Below, in pieces: positions 37,701 to 46,772 of a stretch of DNA of 64,000 nucleotides. The translations under genes and the position numbers were made by a program. Within the stretch, counting starts at the first letter, position 1. Every line of letters starts with the position of its first letter. The stretch is from Flavobacteriaceae bacterium. Its GTDB lineage: Bacteria; Bacteroidota; Bacteroidia; Flavobacteriales; Flavobacteriaceae. The DNA lies in assembly GCA_018657955.1 (NCBI GenBank), contig JABHWD010000018.1:1-64000 (forward strand), read 5' to 3'. A model generated the notes under the pieces. That model was not told where the DNA came from, did no database searches, and saw nothing but the letters and a program-made list of their open reading frames with translations.

Positions 37701-40460
37701 CTATTTCAATATTTGATTATCCTTTTCAGGGTTAAATACATATTCAATCACCTCTCTATGCCTTTTTTCAAATCTGATGGAACTGCCAGCTGCAGTTGCC
37801 CCATAATTTCTTCTAGATGCAATTCTAAAATCCTTTGCTTCTTTTAGATTCATTAGTAAAAATCCATATGCCCCCATATTTCTAGGCTCTTCTTGTGCCC
37901 ATACAATATCAGAAACGTTAGAATATTTTTTTATAATTGACCTAATAACCTCCTTAGGCAATGGGAATAATTGTTCTATTCTAACAATTGCCAAATTATT
38001 ACGTCCAAGTCTTTCCTTTTCTTCTAGTAAGTCGTAATAAAACTTCCCTGTGACAAATACTATACTATCAATTGTTTTTGGATCTGCATCAGTATCATCA
38101 ATAACAACTTGAAATCCACCTTTTGTAAATTCATCAACACTAGAAAATACTCTTGAATGCCTTAATAAACTTTTTGGGGTAAAAACTATCAAAGGCTTTC
38201 TATAATTGGTTTTCATTTGTCTTCTAAGAAGGTGATACATGTTTGCTGGTGTAGTACAATTGGCTACAAAAACATTGTCCTTTGCACATAGCTGTAAATA
38301 TCTTTCAACTCTTGCAGAAGAATGCTCAGATCCTTGCCCTTCATATCCATGGGGCAATAGTAAAACTATTCCATTTGATGTTTTCCATTTGTCTTCACCT
38401 GAAAAAATGTATTGATCTATTATAATTTGCGCACCATTACCAAAATCTCCAAACTGTGCCTCCCAAATAGTAAGAGTATTTGGGTTGCTCATTGCATAAC
38501 CGTATTCAAACCCTAACACACCATATTCAGATAATAAAGAATTGTAAATTGAAAAAGTGCCTTGACCTTCAGATATATTATTATGTAAAATTATCTTTTC
38601 TTCACTTTCCTCAACCTTGACGACAGAATGACGATGTGAAAAAGTCCCTCTTTCAACATCTTGTCCTGATATTCTAACATTAAATCCTTCTTCTAATAGG
38701 CTTCCATACGCTAAATGTTCAGCCATTGACCAATCTAGCTTATCATTATTGAACATATCAAGTCTAGAAGAAATTAATTTTTTAATTTTATTTATGAATT
38801 TTTTATCATTTGGTAAAGTTGAAATAATTTCAACAATTTTTTCAAGCTTAATTCTAGGATATGTTGTGTTAACTGGCAACATCATTTCTTTTTTATTTGC
38901 TCTAGAGAATAATTTCCATTCATCATCCATAAAATCTGTGATCTTCGTTTTCTTAACTTTCTTAGAATCTTTTAATTCATCTTCAAGCCATTTTTTATAG
39001 TTGCTCTCTAACTCATTAACATATTTTTCATTAATTACTCCTTCATTAATTAATTTGTCAGCATAAATCTTTTTTGGGTTAGGATGCTGAGCTATAATTT
39101 TATATAGTTTTGGCTGAGTAAATCTAGGCTCATCTCCTTCATTATGACCGTATTTTCTATAGCCAAGTAAATCAATAAAAACATCTTTTTTAAATTCCAT
39201 TCTAAAATCTAAGGCAAATAAAATAGCATGAACTACAGATTCTACATCATCTGCATTAACATGTAATACTGGAGATAAAGTTACCTTTCCGACATCTGTA
39301 CAATAGGAGCTTGACCTTCCATCTAAATAATTCGTAGTAAAACCTATTTGATTATTTACAACAATATGTATTGTCCCATTTGTTTGATATCCATTAAGTT
39401 GAGACATTTGTACTAACTCATAAACTAATCCCTGACCAGCAATTGCAGCATCTCCATGGATAATTATTGGAAGTACTTTTTCAAAATTTTCTGGGAAGTG
39501 TAAATCTTGTTTTGATCTAACAATTCCATTAACTATTGATCCAACAGCTTCTAAATGAGATGGATTTGGAGCAATATTTAAATTGATTTTTTTGCCTTTT
39601 ATTGTTTCTCTATTACTAGTCCAGCCTAAATGATATTTTACATCTCCATCAAATATTTTCTCCTCATAATCTTTCCCTTCAAACTCGTTAAAAATATTTT
39701 TAGCTGATTTTCCAAAAATATTCACCAGAGTACTTAATCTTCCTCTATGGGCCATCCCCATAACAAATTCTTTAATTCCTTTATCTGCAGCAATTTCAAT
39801 CAAAATATCTAAAGCAGGAATTAATGATTCGCCTCCCTCAAGTGAAAATCTCTTTTGCCCTACATATTTTGTGTGCAAAAAGCTCTCAAATGAAACTGCT
39901 TCTACAAGTTTGCCAAGTAATCGTTTCTTTTGATTAACAGAAAGTTTGGGATGATTATTGTTGATGTTTAATTTGTTTTGAATCCAATCAATTATCCTTG
40001 GATTTCGTATATACATATATTCAATACCAATTGAATCGCAATATATTTCAGTAAGATGTTGAATTATAATTCGTAAAGGCTGTGGGCCTATCCCTAGGAT
40101 TTCTCCTGCATTAAATACAGTATCTAAATCATCATTAGATAAATCAAAATACTCAATAGCCAAACTAGGATTATATGATCTTCTGTCTCTAACTGGATTA
40201 GTTCTAGTAAATAGATGGCCTCTTGATCGATAGCCATTTATTAAATTTATTACATTAAACTCTTTTTGAACATGATCTGGAATTTGTGAAGTAACCCCTT
40301 CAACAATTTCTCCTTGAAAAAGCTTATTACTTCCAAAATCATAACCCTGAAAAAAAGCTCTCCAACTCGGCTCTACTGAATCAGGGTCCTTTAAATATTG
40401 ATCATACAAGTCGGCAAAGAAAACCGTATGAGCAGCGTTTAAAAAAGAAAAATTATCCAT
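37701..40460 (-). CDS. sucA: 2-oxoglutarate dehydrogenase E1
   Basis: This 919-residue thiamine-diphosphate enzyme decarboxylates 2-oxoglutarate and passes the succinyl group to SucB. The N-terminus FLNAAHTVFFADLYDQYLKDP is the E2-binding helix, followed by GMAHRGRLSTL, HGDAAIAGQGLVYE (ThDP-binding), HSSARVERYLQ and the C-terminal VWAQEEPRNMGAY. Length is normal for the family. The gene is the first of sucA-esterase. Confidence 0.97.
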   Translation of the reverse strand: MDNFSFLNAAHTVFFADLYDQYLKDPDSVEPSWRAFFQGYDFGSNKLFQGEIVEGVTSQIPDHVQKEFNVINLINGYRSRGHLFTRTNPVRDRRSYNPSLAIEYFDLSNDDLDTVFNAGEILGIGPQPLRIIIQHLTEIYCDSIGIEYMYIRNPRIIDWIQNKLNINNNHPKLSVNQKKRLLGKLVEAVSFESFLHTKYVGQKRFSLEGGESLIPALDILIEIAADKGIKEFVMGMAHRGRLSTLVNIFGKSAKNIFNEFEGKDYEEKIFDGDVKYHLGWTSNRETIKGKKINLNIAPNPSHLEAVGSIVNGIVRSKQDLHFPENFEKVLPIIIHGDAAIAGQGLVYELVQMSQLNGYQTNGTIHIVVNNQIGFTTNYLDGRSSSYCTDVGKVTLSPVLHVNADDVESVVHAILFALDFRMEFKKDVFIDLLGYRKYGHNEGDEPRFTQPKLYKIIAQHPNPKKIYADKLINEGVINEKYVNELESNYKKWLEDELKDSKKVKKTKITDFMDDEWKLFSRANKKEMMLPVNTTYPRIKLEKIVEIISTLPNDKKFINKIKKLISSRLDMFNNDKLDWSMAEHLAYGSLLEEGFNVRISGQDVERGTFSHRHSVVKVEESEEKIILHNNISEGQGTFSIYNSLLSEYGVLGFEYGYAMSNPNTLTIWEAQFGDFGNGAQIIIDQYIFSGEDKWKTSNGIVLLLPHGYEGQGSEHSSARVERYLQLCAKDNVFVANCTTPANMYHLLRRQMKTNYRKPLIVFTPKSLLRHSRVFSSVDEFTKGGFQVVIDDTDADPKTIDSIVFVTGKFYYDLLEEKERLGRNNLAIVRIEQLFPLPKEVIRSIIKKYSNVSDIVWAQEEPRNMGAYGFLLMNLKEAKDFRIASRRNYGATAAGSSIRFEKRHREVIEYVFNPEKDNQILK

Positions 40461-40486
40461 TATAAAAATTTCTATTTTTCAGATTA

Positions 40487-40494
40487 CAAAGGTA
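40487..40494 (-). promoter_or_regulatory. Candidate -7 element for sucA
   Basis: On the minus strand the sequence is TACCTTTG, matching TAnnTTTG, 26 bp upstream of the sucA ATG. No clear -33 TTG. Confidence 0.4.
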
Positions 40495-40523
40495 ATTAAT
40501 TTTAATTAAAAAGAATAGTAAAA

Positions 40524-41498
40524 CTATATCTTCCTTTGCGTAAGTGAATTACCAAAATTATACAGAAATTCATTTTTTTCCTTAGGCAATTTAAGTGATT
40601 CTAAAATTTGAAATGCATTATCAGTGTGTTTTTGAATTTCAGCAGCAATTTCATTTTCAATATTGCATTTATTATACAAGTTTTTAACCAAAGCTATTTT
40701 TTCTTGAGGATTATCATGGCAACTATTATATAGTGAAATTAAATCAGATTTTTCATCGTCTGAAAGTAGCTCAAGTGTCTTTATGTATAAGAATGTTTTC
40801 TTTTTTTTAATTATATCGCCACCTATTTTTTTGCCAAAAGCATTTTCATTGCCAAAACAATCAAGATAATCATCTTGCAATTGAAATGCTATGCCTAGAT
40901 TCTTGCCAAATTCATAAATTTTCTCTTGTTCTTTTAATGTTGCATCTGCTATAATTGCTCCCATTTTCATTGCTGCACCAATTAATTCAGCAGTTTTACA
41001 GGTTATCATTAATATATATTCATCTAGGGATATTTCCTGCTTTTTTTCAAAATCTATATCTAATTGTTGGCCTTCACATACCTTTATTGCTGTTTTGCTA
41101 AATAGTGTTGCCATTGGCACAAAAATATTTGCTTCATAATTTTCAAATATCTGATAGGCTAAAATTAACATCACATCTCCAGATAAAATTGCAATACTGC
41201 TATCCCACTTTTTGTGCACTGTAATATTTCCTCTTCTAAGATCTGCAGAATCCATAATGTCATCATGAACTAAGGAGAAAGCATGAAAAACCTCACCAGC
41301 TAATGCAGCATTTAGTGCTTTTTTCGCTGATCCAGAAAAAATATCTGTACTTACTAATGTTAATATGGGTCTAATTCTTTTTCCTTCAAGATTTAAAATA
41401 TAGTTTACAGGATCATATAGATTTTTAGGAACTGCATTGACTGTGTATTTTTCTAGATGATCAGTAAACATTTGATGATATTGAGAAAGAGAAAGCAT
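40524..41498 (-). CDS. Polyprenyl diphosphate synthase
   Basis: This 324-residue trans-prenyltransferase has both aspartate-rich motifs: DDIMDSADLRRG (first, about residues 84-95) and QLQDDYLDCFG (second, about 205-215). It chains isopentenyl units for menaquinone side chains or geranylgeranyl precursors; the product length cannot be read safely. GKRIRPIL and HAFSLVHDD are typical of the family. Carotenoid and quinone pathways both use such an enzyme in Flavobacteriia. It stands alone between sucA and aspS. Confidence 0.92.
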   Translation of the reverse strand: MLSLSQYHQMFTDHLEKYTVNAVPKNLYDPVNYILNLEGKRIRPILTLVSTDIFSGSAKKALNAALAGEVFHAFSLVHDDIMDSADLRRGNITVHKKWDSSIAILSGDVMLILAYQIFENYEANIFVPMATLFSKTAIKVCEGQQLDIDFEKKQEISLDEYILMITCKTAELIGAAMKMGAIIADATLKEQEKIYEFGKNLGIAFQLQDDYLDCFGNENAFGKKIGGDIIKKKKTFLYIKTLELLSDDEKSDLISLYNSCHDNPQEKIALVKNLYNKCNIENEIAAEIQKHTDNAFQILESLKLPKEKNEFLYNFGNSLTQRKI

Positions 41499-41595
41499 CC
41501 TATAATAATATTTGAGTTAAATGTATAATAAAATCCTAATTAAAAAAAGCCTGTGAAAATTATAAAATATGATAGAGTTATAAATAATATCTTCT

Positions 41596-41603
41596 TAAAT
41601 TTG
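41596..41603 (+). promoter_or_regulatory. Candidate -7 element for aspS
   Basis: TAAATTTG matches TAnnTTTG and ends 18 bp before the aspS ATG. No clear -33 TTG. Confidence 0.45.
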
Positions 41604-41621
41604 CAAATGTAAACTGTCGTT

Positions 41622-43370
41622 ATGTATAGGACTCATAATTGTGGAGAATTAAGGAAATCTGATATTGGAAAGCAGGTTACCCTTTCTGGATGGGTACAAA
41701 AAATTCGAGATAAAGGATTTATGATTTGGGTAGATATGCGAGACAGATATGGGATCTCTCAATTAATCTTTGATGAACAAAGAACAAGCAAAGATTTATT
41801 AAATCAAGCAAAATCATTAGGCCGTGAGTTTGTAATACAAATACATGGCGAGGTCATTGAAAGGGCTTCTAAAAATCAAAACATTCCAACAGGAGATATT
41901 GAAATATTAGTTAAAGAACTTACAATACTGAATAGTTCTACTACTCCTCCTTTTACAATAGAAGATAATACAGATGGGGGTGAAGAGCTAAGAATGAAGT
42001 ACAGATATTTAGATATTCGCAGAGAGCCTATAAAGAAAAATTTAATCCTAAGACATGAAATCACTCAACAAGTAAGGAAATATCTTTCGGACAATTCATT
42101 TATAGAAGTAGAAACGCCATGTTTAATAAAATCAACTCCAGAAGGAGCTAGAGATTTTATTGTTCCATCAAGGATTAATGAAGGGGATTTTTATGCTCTA
42201 CCCCAATCTCCTCAAACATTTAAACAGTTATTAATGGTGGCTGGTCTAGATAAATATTTTCAAATTGTCAAATGCTTTAGAGATGAAGATTTAAGAGCAG
42301 ATCGTCAGCCTGAATTTACGCAAATAGATTGCGAAATGGCATTTGTTGAACAAGATGATGTTTTAAATACTTTTGAAGGTCTTATAACTGATATATTTAA
42401 AAAAATCAAAAAAATTGATATAAATAAATTTCCAAAGATTACATATGAACAAGCAATAGAAATCTATGGAACTGACAAGCCTGATATTAGATTTGGGATG
42501 GAATTTGTAGAATTAAATGATGTGTGTCAGCATAAAGATTTTAATATGTTTAATTCTGCAGAATTAGTTGTAGGAATTGTTGTCAATGGGGGGAATACAT
42601 TTACAAGAAAAGAAATTGACAAATATATTGATTGGATAAAAACACCTCAAGTGGGAGCAATGGGCATGGTATATTTAAGATGTAATGATGATGGTGGATT
42701 TAAATCTTCTGTTGACAAATTTTATGATCAAGCTGATCTGAAAAATATCGCAGAAAAAACTAAAGCAAATAAAGGCGATTTAATTATGATTTTATCTGGA
42801 GATAAAAATAAGGTTAGATCACAACTTGGCGCACTTCGCCTTGAATTAGCTAAAAATCTAGGGCTTAGAAATTCAGAAGAATTTGCTCCATTATGGGTTG
42901 TAGATTTTCCATTATTAAACTGGGATGAAGAAGAAAATAAATTTCATGCAATGCACCATCCATTTACTTCTCCAAAACCAGATCAAATAGACCTTTTAAA
43001 AACCTCTCCTAGTTCTGTAAAAGCTAATGCATATGATCTAGTAATTAATGGAAATGAAATAGGTGGTGGATCTATTAGAATCCATAATAAAAGTGTTCAA
43101 GAACAAATGTTTAAGTGTCTTGGATTTACAAAAAAAGAGTCAGAAGAACAATTTGGGTTTCTAATGAATGCATTTAAGTATGGTTCTCCTCCTCATGGAG
43201 GTATAGCATTTGGGCTTGATAGATTAGTTGCAATACTTGGTGGGAGTGAAACTATCAGAGACTTCATAGCATTTCCAAAAAATAATGCGGGGAGAGATGT
43301 TATGATTGATTCGCCCTCAAAAATATCTAAAGAACAACTGAAAGAGCTTAAATTAAAACAAGACCTATAA
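41622..43370 (+). CDS. aspS: Aspartyl-tRNA synthetase
   Basis: This 582-residue bacterial-type AspRS has an N-terminal OB-fold ([20 protein letters not shown]), class II motif 2 ([20 protein letters not shown]), the bacterial GAD insertion domain (about 285-410) and motif 3 ([15 protein letters not shown]). The length is normal. It is followed 3 bp later by a small membrane-protein gene. Confidence 0.97.
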   Translation: MYRTHNCGELRKSDIGKQVTLSGWVQKIRDKGFMIWVDMRDRYGISQLIFDEQRTSKDLLNQAKSLGREFVIQIHGEVIERASKNQNIPTGDIEILVKELTILNSSTTPPFTIEDNTDGGEELRMKYRYLDIRREPIKKNLILRHEITQQVRKYLSDNSFIEVETPCLIKSTPEGARDFIVPSRINEGDFYALPQSPQTFKQLLMVAGLDKYFQIVKCFRDEDLRADRQPEFTQIDCEMAFVEQDDVLNTFEGLITDIFKKIKKIDINKFPKITYEQAIEIYGTDKPDIRFGMEFVELNDVCQHKDFNMFNSAELVVGIVVNGGNTFTRKEIDKYIDWIKTPQVGAMGMVYLRCNDDGGFKSSVDKFYDQADLKNIAEKTKANKGDLIMILSGDKNKVRSQLGALRLELAKNLGLRNSEEFAPLWVVDFPLLNWDEEENKFHAMHHPFTSPKPDQIDLLKTSPSSVKANAYDLVINGNEIGGGSIRIHNKSVQEQMFKCLGFTKKESEEQFGFLMNAFKYGSPPHGGIAFGLDRLVAILGGSETIRDFIAFPKNNAGRDVMIDSPSKISKEQLKELKLKQDL

Positions 43371-43373
43371 ATA

Positions 43374-43589
43374 ATGAAATGGGTTGTTTATGTATTACTA
43401 ATTTTATCAATACTTCTAATAACTTCTGGGTATCTAATAGATGATATTAATTCTGAGAAATTTATAGGAGGGGGTACATTAATTTTATTCTTTATAGTAA
43501 TACCATTATTTCTTTATTACAGATGGAAAAATAAAAAACTTAAAGATTTTATTTTGGATAATAAAGAGCTAGAAAAAATGAAAAATTAA
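43374..43589 (+). CDS. Small two-helix membrane protein
   Basis: This 71-residue protein has two hydrophobic helices (about 3-21 and 33-50) and a short basic-then-acidic tail. It follows aspS by 3 bp and is probably translated from the same message. It overlaps the convergent tadA by 4 bp at its 3' end. I do not recognise a family; small membrane proteins at this position have been seen in other Flavobacteriia, but I cannot assign a function. Confidence 0.7.
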   Translation: MKWVVYVLLILSILLITSGYLIDDINSEKFIGGGTLILFFIVIPLFLYYRWKNKKLKDFILDNKELEKMKN

Positions 43590-44035
43590 TTTAAATTCCT
43601 TCTAGTAATAAAAAACTTTTCTAACATATCCTTAGATTCATTTTCTAAAATACCACTACTAACTTTTGTTTTAGGATGAAGTTTGCTTCCCATTGTAGTA
43701 AATCCCCTTTTTAAATCTTTTGCGGCATAAAATAAATGGGAGATCCTACTCCAGTATAATGCGCCTGCACACATTTGACAAGGTTCTAGAGTAACATACA
43801 TAGTACATCCATCCAAGAATTTACCACCAAGATAATTTTCAGCAGCTGTTATTGCTAATATCTCTGCATGTGCTGTAACATCATTTAATGTCTCTGTTAA
43901 ATTATGTCCTCTTGCTATAATTTGATTATCTATAACAACTACAGCGCCTATAGGAACCTCTCCTTTTGATAAAGCCATCTGCGCTTCCTCAATAGCCTTA
44001 TTCATAAAATATTTACTATCGTATTCTAATTTCAT
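43586..44035 (-). CDS. tadA: tRNA adenosine(34) deaminase / nucleoside deaminase
   Basis: This 149-residue zinc deaminase carries HAEILAI and EPCQMCAGAL, the zinc and catalytic-glutamate motifs. TadA converts A34 to inosine in tRNA-Arg(ACG). Some flavobacterial proteins of this size are named nucleoside or guanine deaminase, but the segment ARGHNLTETLNDVTAHAE fits TadA well. It is the last gene of dgt-mini protein-tadA, starting 7 bp after the mini gene. Confidence 0.93.
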   Translation of the reverse strand: MKLEYDSKYFMNKAIEEAQMALSKGEVPIGAVVVIDNQIIARGHNLTETLNDVTAHAEILAITAAENYLGGKFLDGCTMYVTLEPCQMCAGALYWSRISHLFYAAKDLKRGFTTMGSKLHPKTKVSSGILENESKDMLEKFFITRRNLN

Positions 44036-44042
44036 TAAAATC

Positions 44043-44261
44043 CTATTCTATAATGATTTTGTAATTAGTTTCAAATTGACTGTTATTAATGTTTAGAATA
44101 TATATACCACTAGATAAATTTGAAACATTAATGTCTTTGGTTTGGTAAGAAAATTTTTCAATATTATCATCTAAATAATTATTAATAATATCACTTTGCT
44201 GAGCAGATACTGATAAGATTATAAATGTTATTATAAATGAAAATATACTTCTAGTATTCAT
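44043..44261 (-). CDS. 72-aa mini-protein: signal peptide plus T9SS-tail-like end
   Basis: The N-terminus is a plausible signal peptide (residues 1-21, ending SVSAQ). The last 30 residues, INVSNLSSGIYILNINNSQF and on to KIIIE, match the distal part of the type A C-terminal sorting domain of type IX secretion cargo. Only about 25 residues lie between them, and the first part of a full sorting domain is missing. It is either a decayed cargo gene or a real minimal secreted peptide. Its ATG overlaps the dgt stop (ATGAATACTAG), so it looks translationally coupled to dgt. Confidence 0.65.
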   Translation of the reverse strand: MNTRSIFSFIITFIILSVSAQQSDIINNYLDDNIEKFSYQTKDINVSNLSSGIYILNINNSQFETNYKIIIE

Positions 44262-45585
44262 TGGCTGTTATTTTTTTATACACTAGAAGTGCTTGACTAT
44301 CTGAAAAAGATGCAATATAATGGCATATCTCTAAAATCCTGCTATATAGGTCTGGTTTATTAAGATCTATTGTCTTTGGTAATAGGCTTAGTATCAACTT
44401 ATCATAACTATTAGAATTCCCTGCATGCATATTATTTGCTGCAGTAATATAACTTTCTAATAATACGCTTATAAGATTATAGCCAGCAATTTCTTTTTCT
44501 ATGACTTCCTTAGATTCATATATATTCTCTACACTAATTTTAATTATATCTGAAATCTGAGCTTTATATTTGCTTCGATCCAAAAGAGATGATTGAAAAA
44601 CTCCTTGAATTATCTCTGTTTCATTCTTCATAAATATCTCAACACATTCATTTATCAAAGTGTTTATAGACAATGCTCTTAAGTAACTTATCCTGTCGGT
44701 TGTATTACTTAATTGGTGATACTTTTCAGTATTAATTGAATCCCTTACCAGATTAATTAAATATTCTAAAGCAAATTCTTCTTCAATTAATCCAAGATTT
44801 ATCCCATCCTCAAAGTCAATTATTGTATAACAGATGTCATCAGCTGCCTCAACTAAATATGCTAATGGATGCCTAATATAACTTTCTGTTTCATCCTTTG
44901 TCAAACCAAGTTCCCCTGCTACGTCATTAAATACATCTACTTCACTTTGAAAGAATCCATATTTCTTATGTGACGCATTTTTAGTTGGCCTTTTAGGAAG
45001 TGATTCTTTAGGGTATTTTACAAAAGCTCCCAAGGTAGCATAACTTAATCGAAGTCCTCCTTCTCTTCCAATTCGAGATTGTGTTAAAATTTTAAAACCA
45101 TTAGCATTACCTTCAAAATCACACAAATCTTGATATTGTTTTTTAGTTAAATCCTTGGAAAATTCTTTACCTTTTTCAGAAATAAAAAACTGACCAATAG
45201 ATTTTTCTCCAGAATGACCAAATGGAGGATTCCCGATATCATGAGCTAATGAAGCAGAAGCTACTATCGCACCAAAATCATTGGATTGGTATTCATGTGT
45301 TTCTCTTAAGTCTGGATATTTGTCTAATATTTTCAAACCAACCTTTCTGCCTAAAGATCTTCCCACAACGCTAACTTCCAAACTATGAGTTAGTCTTGTA
45401 TGTACAAAATCTTCGCTGGAAAGTGGGACTACCTGTGTTTTATCTTGAAGACTTCTAAATTCTGAAGAAAAAATTATTCTATCATAATCCACTTCAAATC
45501 CAAGACGGGTTTCGTCCTGATCTTTTCTTTCTCTTTTTTGAGTATCACCAAATCTTTTTAATGATAATAATTTTTCCCAGTTCAT
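44251..45585 (-). CDS. dgt: dNTP triphosphohydrolase (dGTPase)
   Basis: This 444-residue HD-domain enzyme has HTRLTHSLEVSVVGRSLG with the first metal His, then ASLAHDIGNPPFGHSGEK carrying the HD pair, and EAADDICYTIIDFEDG with the final Asp. It hydrolyses dNTP to nucleoside plus triphosphate and so limits the dNTP pool. Length fits the Bacteroidota dGTPase group. It heads the dgt-mini protein-tadA operon and lies close to nrdA/nrdB, with opposing effect on dNTP supply. Confidence 0.95.
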   Translation of the reverse strand: MNWEKLLSLKRFGDTQKRERKDQDETRLGFEVDYDRIIFSSEFRSLQDKTQVVPLSSEDFVHTRLTHSLEVSVVGRSLGRKVGLKILDKYPDLRETHEYQSNDFGAIVASASLAHDIGNPPFGHSGEKSIGQFFISEKGKEFSKDLTKKQYQDLCDFEGNANGFKILTQSRIGREGGLRLSYATLGAFVKYPKESLPKRPTKNASHKKYGFFQSEVDVFNDVAGELGLTKDETESYIRHPLAYLVEAADDICYTIIDFEDGINLGLIEEEFALEYLINLVRDSINTEKYHQLSNTTDRISYLRALSINTLINECVEIFMKNETEIIQGVFQSSLLDRSKYKAQISDIIKISVENIYESKEVIEKEIAGYNLISVLLESYITAANNMHAGNSNSYDKLILSLLPKTIDLNKPDLYSRILEICHYIASFSDSQALLVYKKITANEY

Positions 45586-45749
45586 TGTTTTATTTCCTGA
45601 TAAGCAATATTATCAACTACCAATCATTTTAGATAATTTTATTTGAGATTACAGACTACCTCTGGCCAAGGCAAGTTTTTATTTATAATAAAGATAACAT
45701 TTAGTTAACAATTAATTCATATTGGAGAATGATATTTGTATTGACATAA

Positions 45750-46769
45750 ATGTTGTCTATCATGATTAAAAATATATTTGTAATCATATCTATCTTGTTG
45801 CCGTTGATTAGCTTCTCACAAAACAATACATCAAATTTAGATGCTAAAGGTCAACCACATTTTAAAGTTTTTTGGAATTATCATTATGATTATACAAAAG
45901 ATGCTGAACAAGTAAGCGCCTTTGAGTTATCACGAGTTTATCTTGGGTATAAATATACATTTGATGAAAAGTTTTCTGCAAAGATTACCTATGATATAGG
46001 CAAAAATGATGCAGGGAGCAATCATACTGCATTTGTAAAAATTGCTCAATTGGATTATAAAATTGACCCTAGTATTAAAATCAGTATGGGATTATTTAGG
46101 GGAAAACAATATAATGATCAAACAAAATTTTGGGGCTATAGGTATATATATAAAATGCTTCAGGGTGAAAATAAATTTGGCCCGAGTGCTGATTTAGGAA
46201 TTAATGCAGAATTTAAAATTAGTAAAGCACTAATGGCAAATCTATTCATTGTAAATGGAGAAGGTTATAAAAATGTTCAAGATGATGATGGCAATCAAAG
46301 ATTTGGCATGAACCTGATTTATAATCCATCAAAACAAATAACCACTAAATTATATTATGACACGCATACATCTGAAAATTCTAAATCCTTAAATAATATT
46401 GCATTTTTTGCGGGATATAAAGCTAGTTCTTGGAGAATAGGTGCAGAATATAATAAAATGGAAAATGGGACAAACTATAAAACAGCAATAGATGATCATA
46501 ATTTAGATGGTATCTCTGTATATGGTAGTTATGTGCTTAATAATAAGATTGAAATATTTGCTCGATTTGATGAAATATCTTCAAATACATTAACTGGCCA
46601 AGACAATAGCTGGAACTATGAAAAAGATGGAGCTCTAATAATCTTTGGAGCGCAATACATCGCAGCAAAAGGAATAAAATTTTCAATAAACTCTAGAAAT
46701 TTTAATTATATTAATGATGATATAAAAGATTCATCATTAATATATTTTAACGCTGAATTTAAATTATAA
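45750..46769 (+). CDS. Porin, probably phosphate-selective (OprO/OprP-like)
   Basis: This outer-membrane beta-barrel protein has a signal peptide (ISFSQ cleavage near residue 23) and strands of alternating hydrophobic residues with the repeated aromatic girdle. The final residues YFNAEFKL fit a barrel terminus. It is 3 bp upstream of the phosphate transporter gene, which supports a phosphate porin. ATG at 45750 and at 45762 are both possible; the second gives a more usual signal peptide (MIKNIFVIISIL). Confidence 0.8.
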   Translation: MLSIMIKNIFVIISILLPLISFSQNNTSNLDAKGQPHFKVFWNYHYDYTKDAEQVSAFELSRVYLGYKYTFDEKFSAKITYDIGKNDAGSNHTAFVKIAQLDYKIDPSIKISMGLFRGKQYNDQTKFWGYRYIYKMLQGENKFGPSADLGINAEFKISKALMANLFIVNGEGYKNVQDDDGNQRFGMNLIYNPSKQITTKLYYDTHTSENSKSLNNIAFFAGYKASSWRIGAEYNKMENGTNYKTAIDDHNLDGISVYGSYVLNNKIEIFARFDEISSNTLTGQDNSWNYEKDGALIIFGAQYIAAKGIKFSINSRNFNYINDDIKDSSLIYFNAEFKL

Positions 46770-46772
46770 AAA

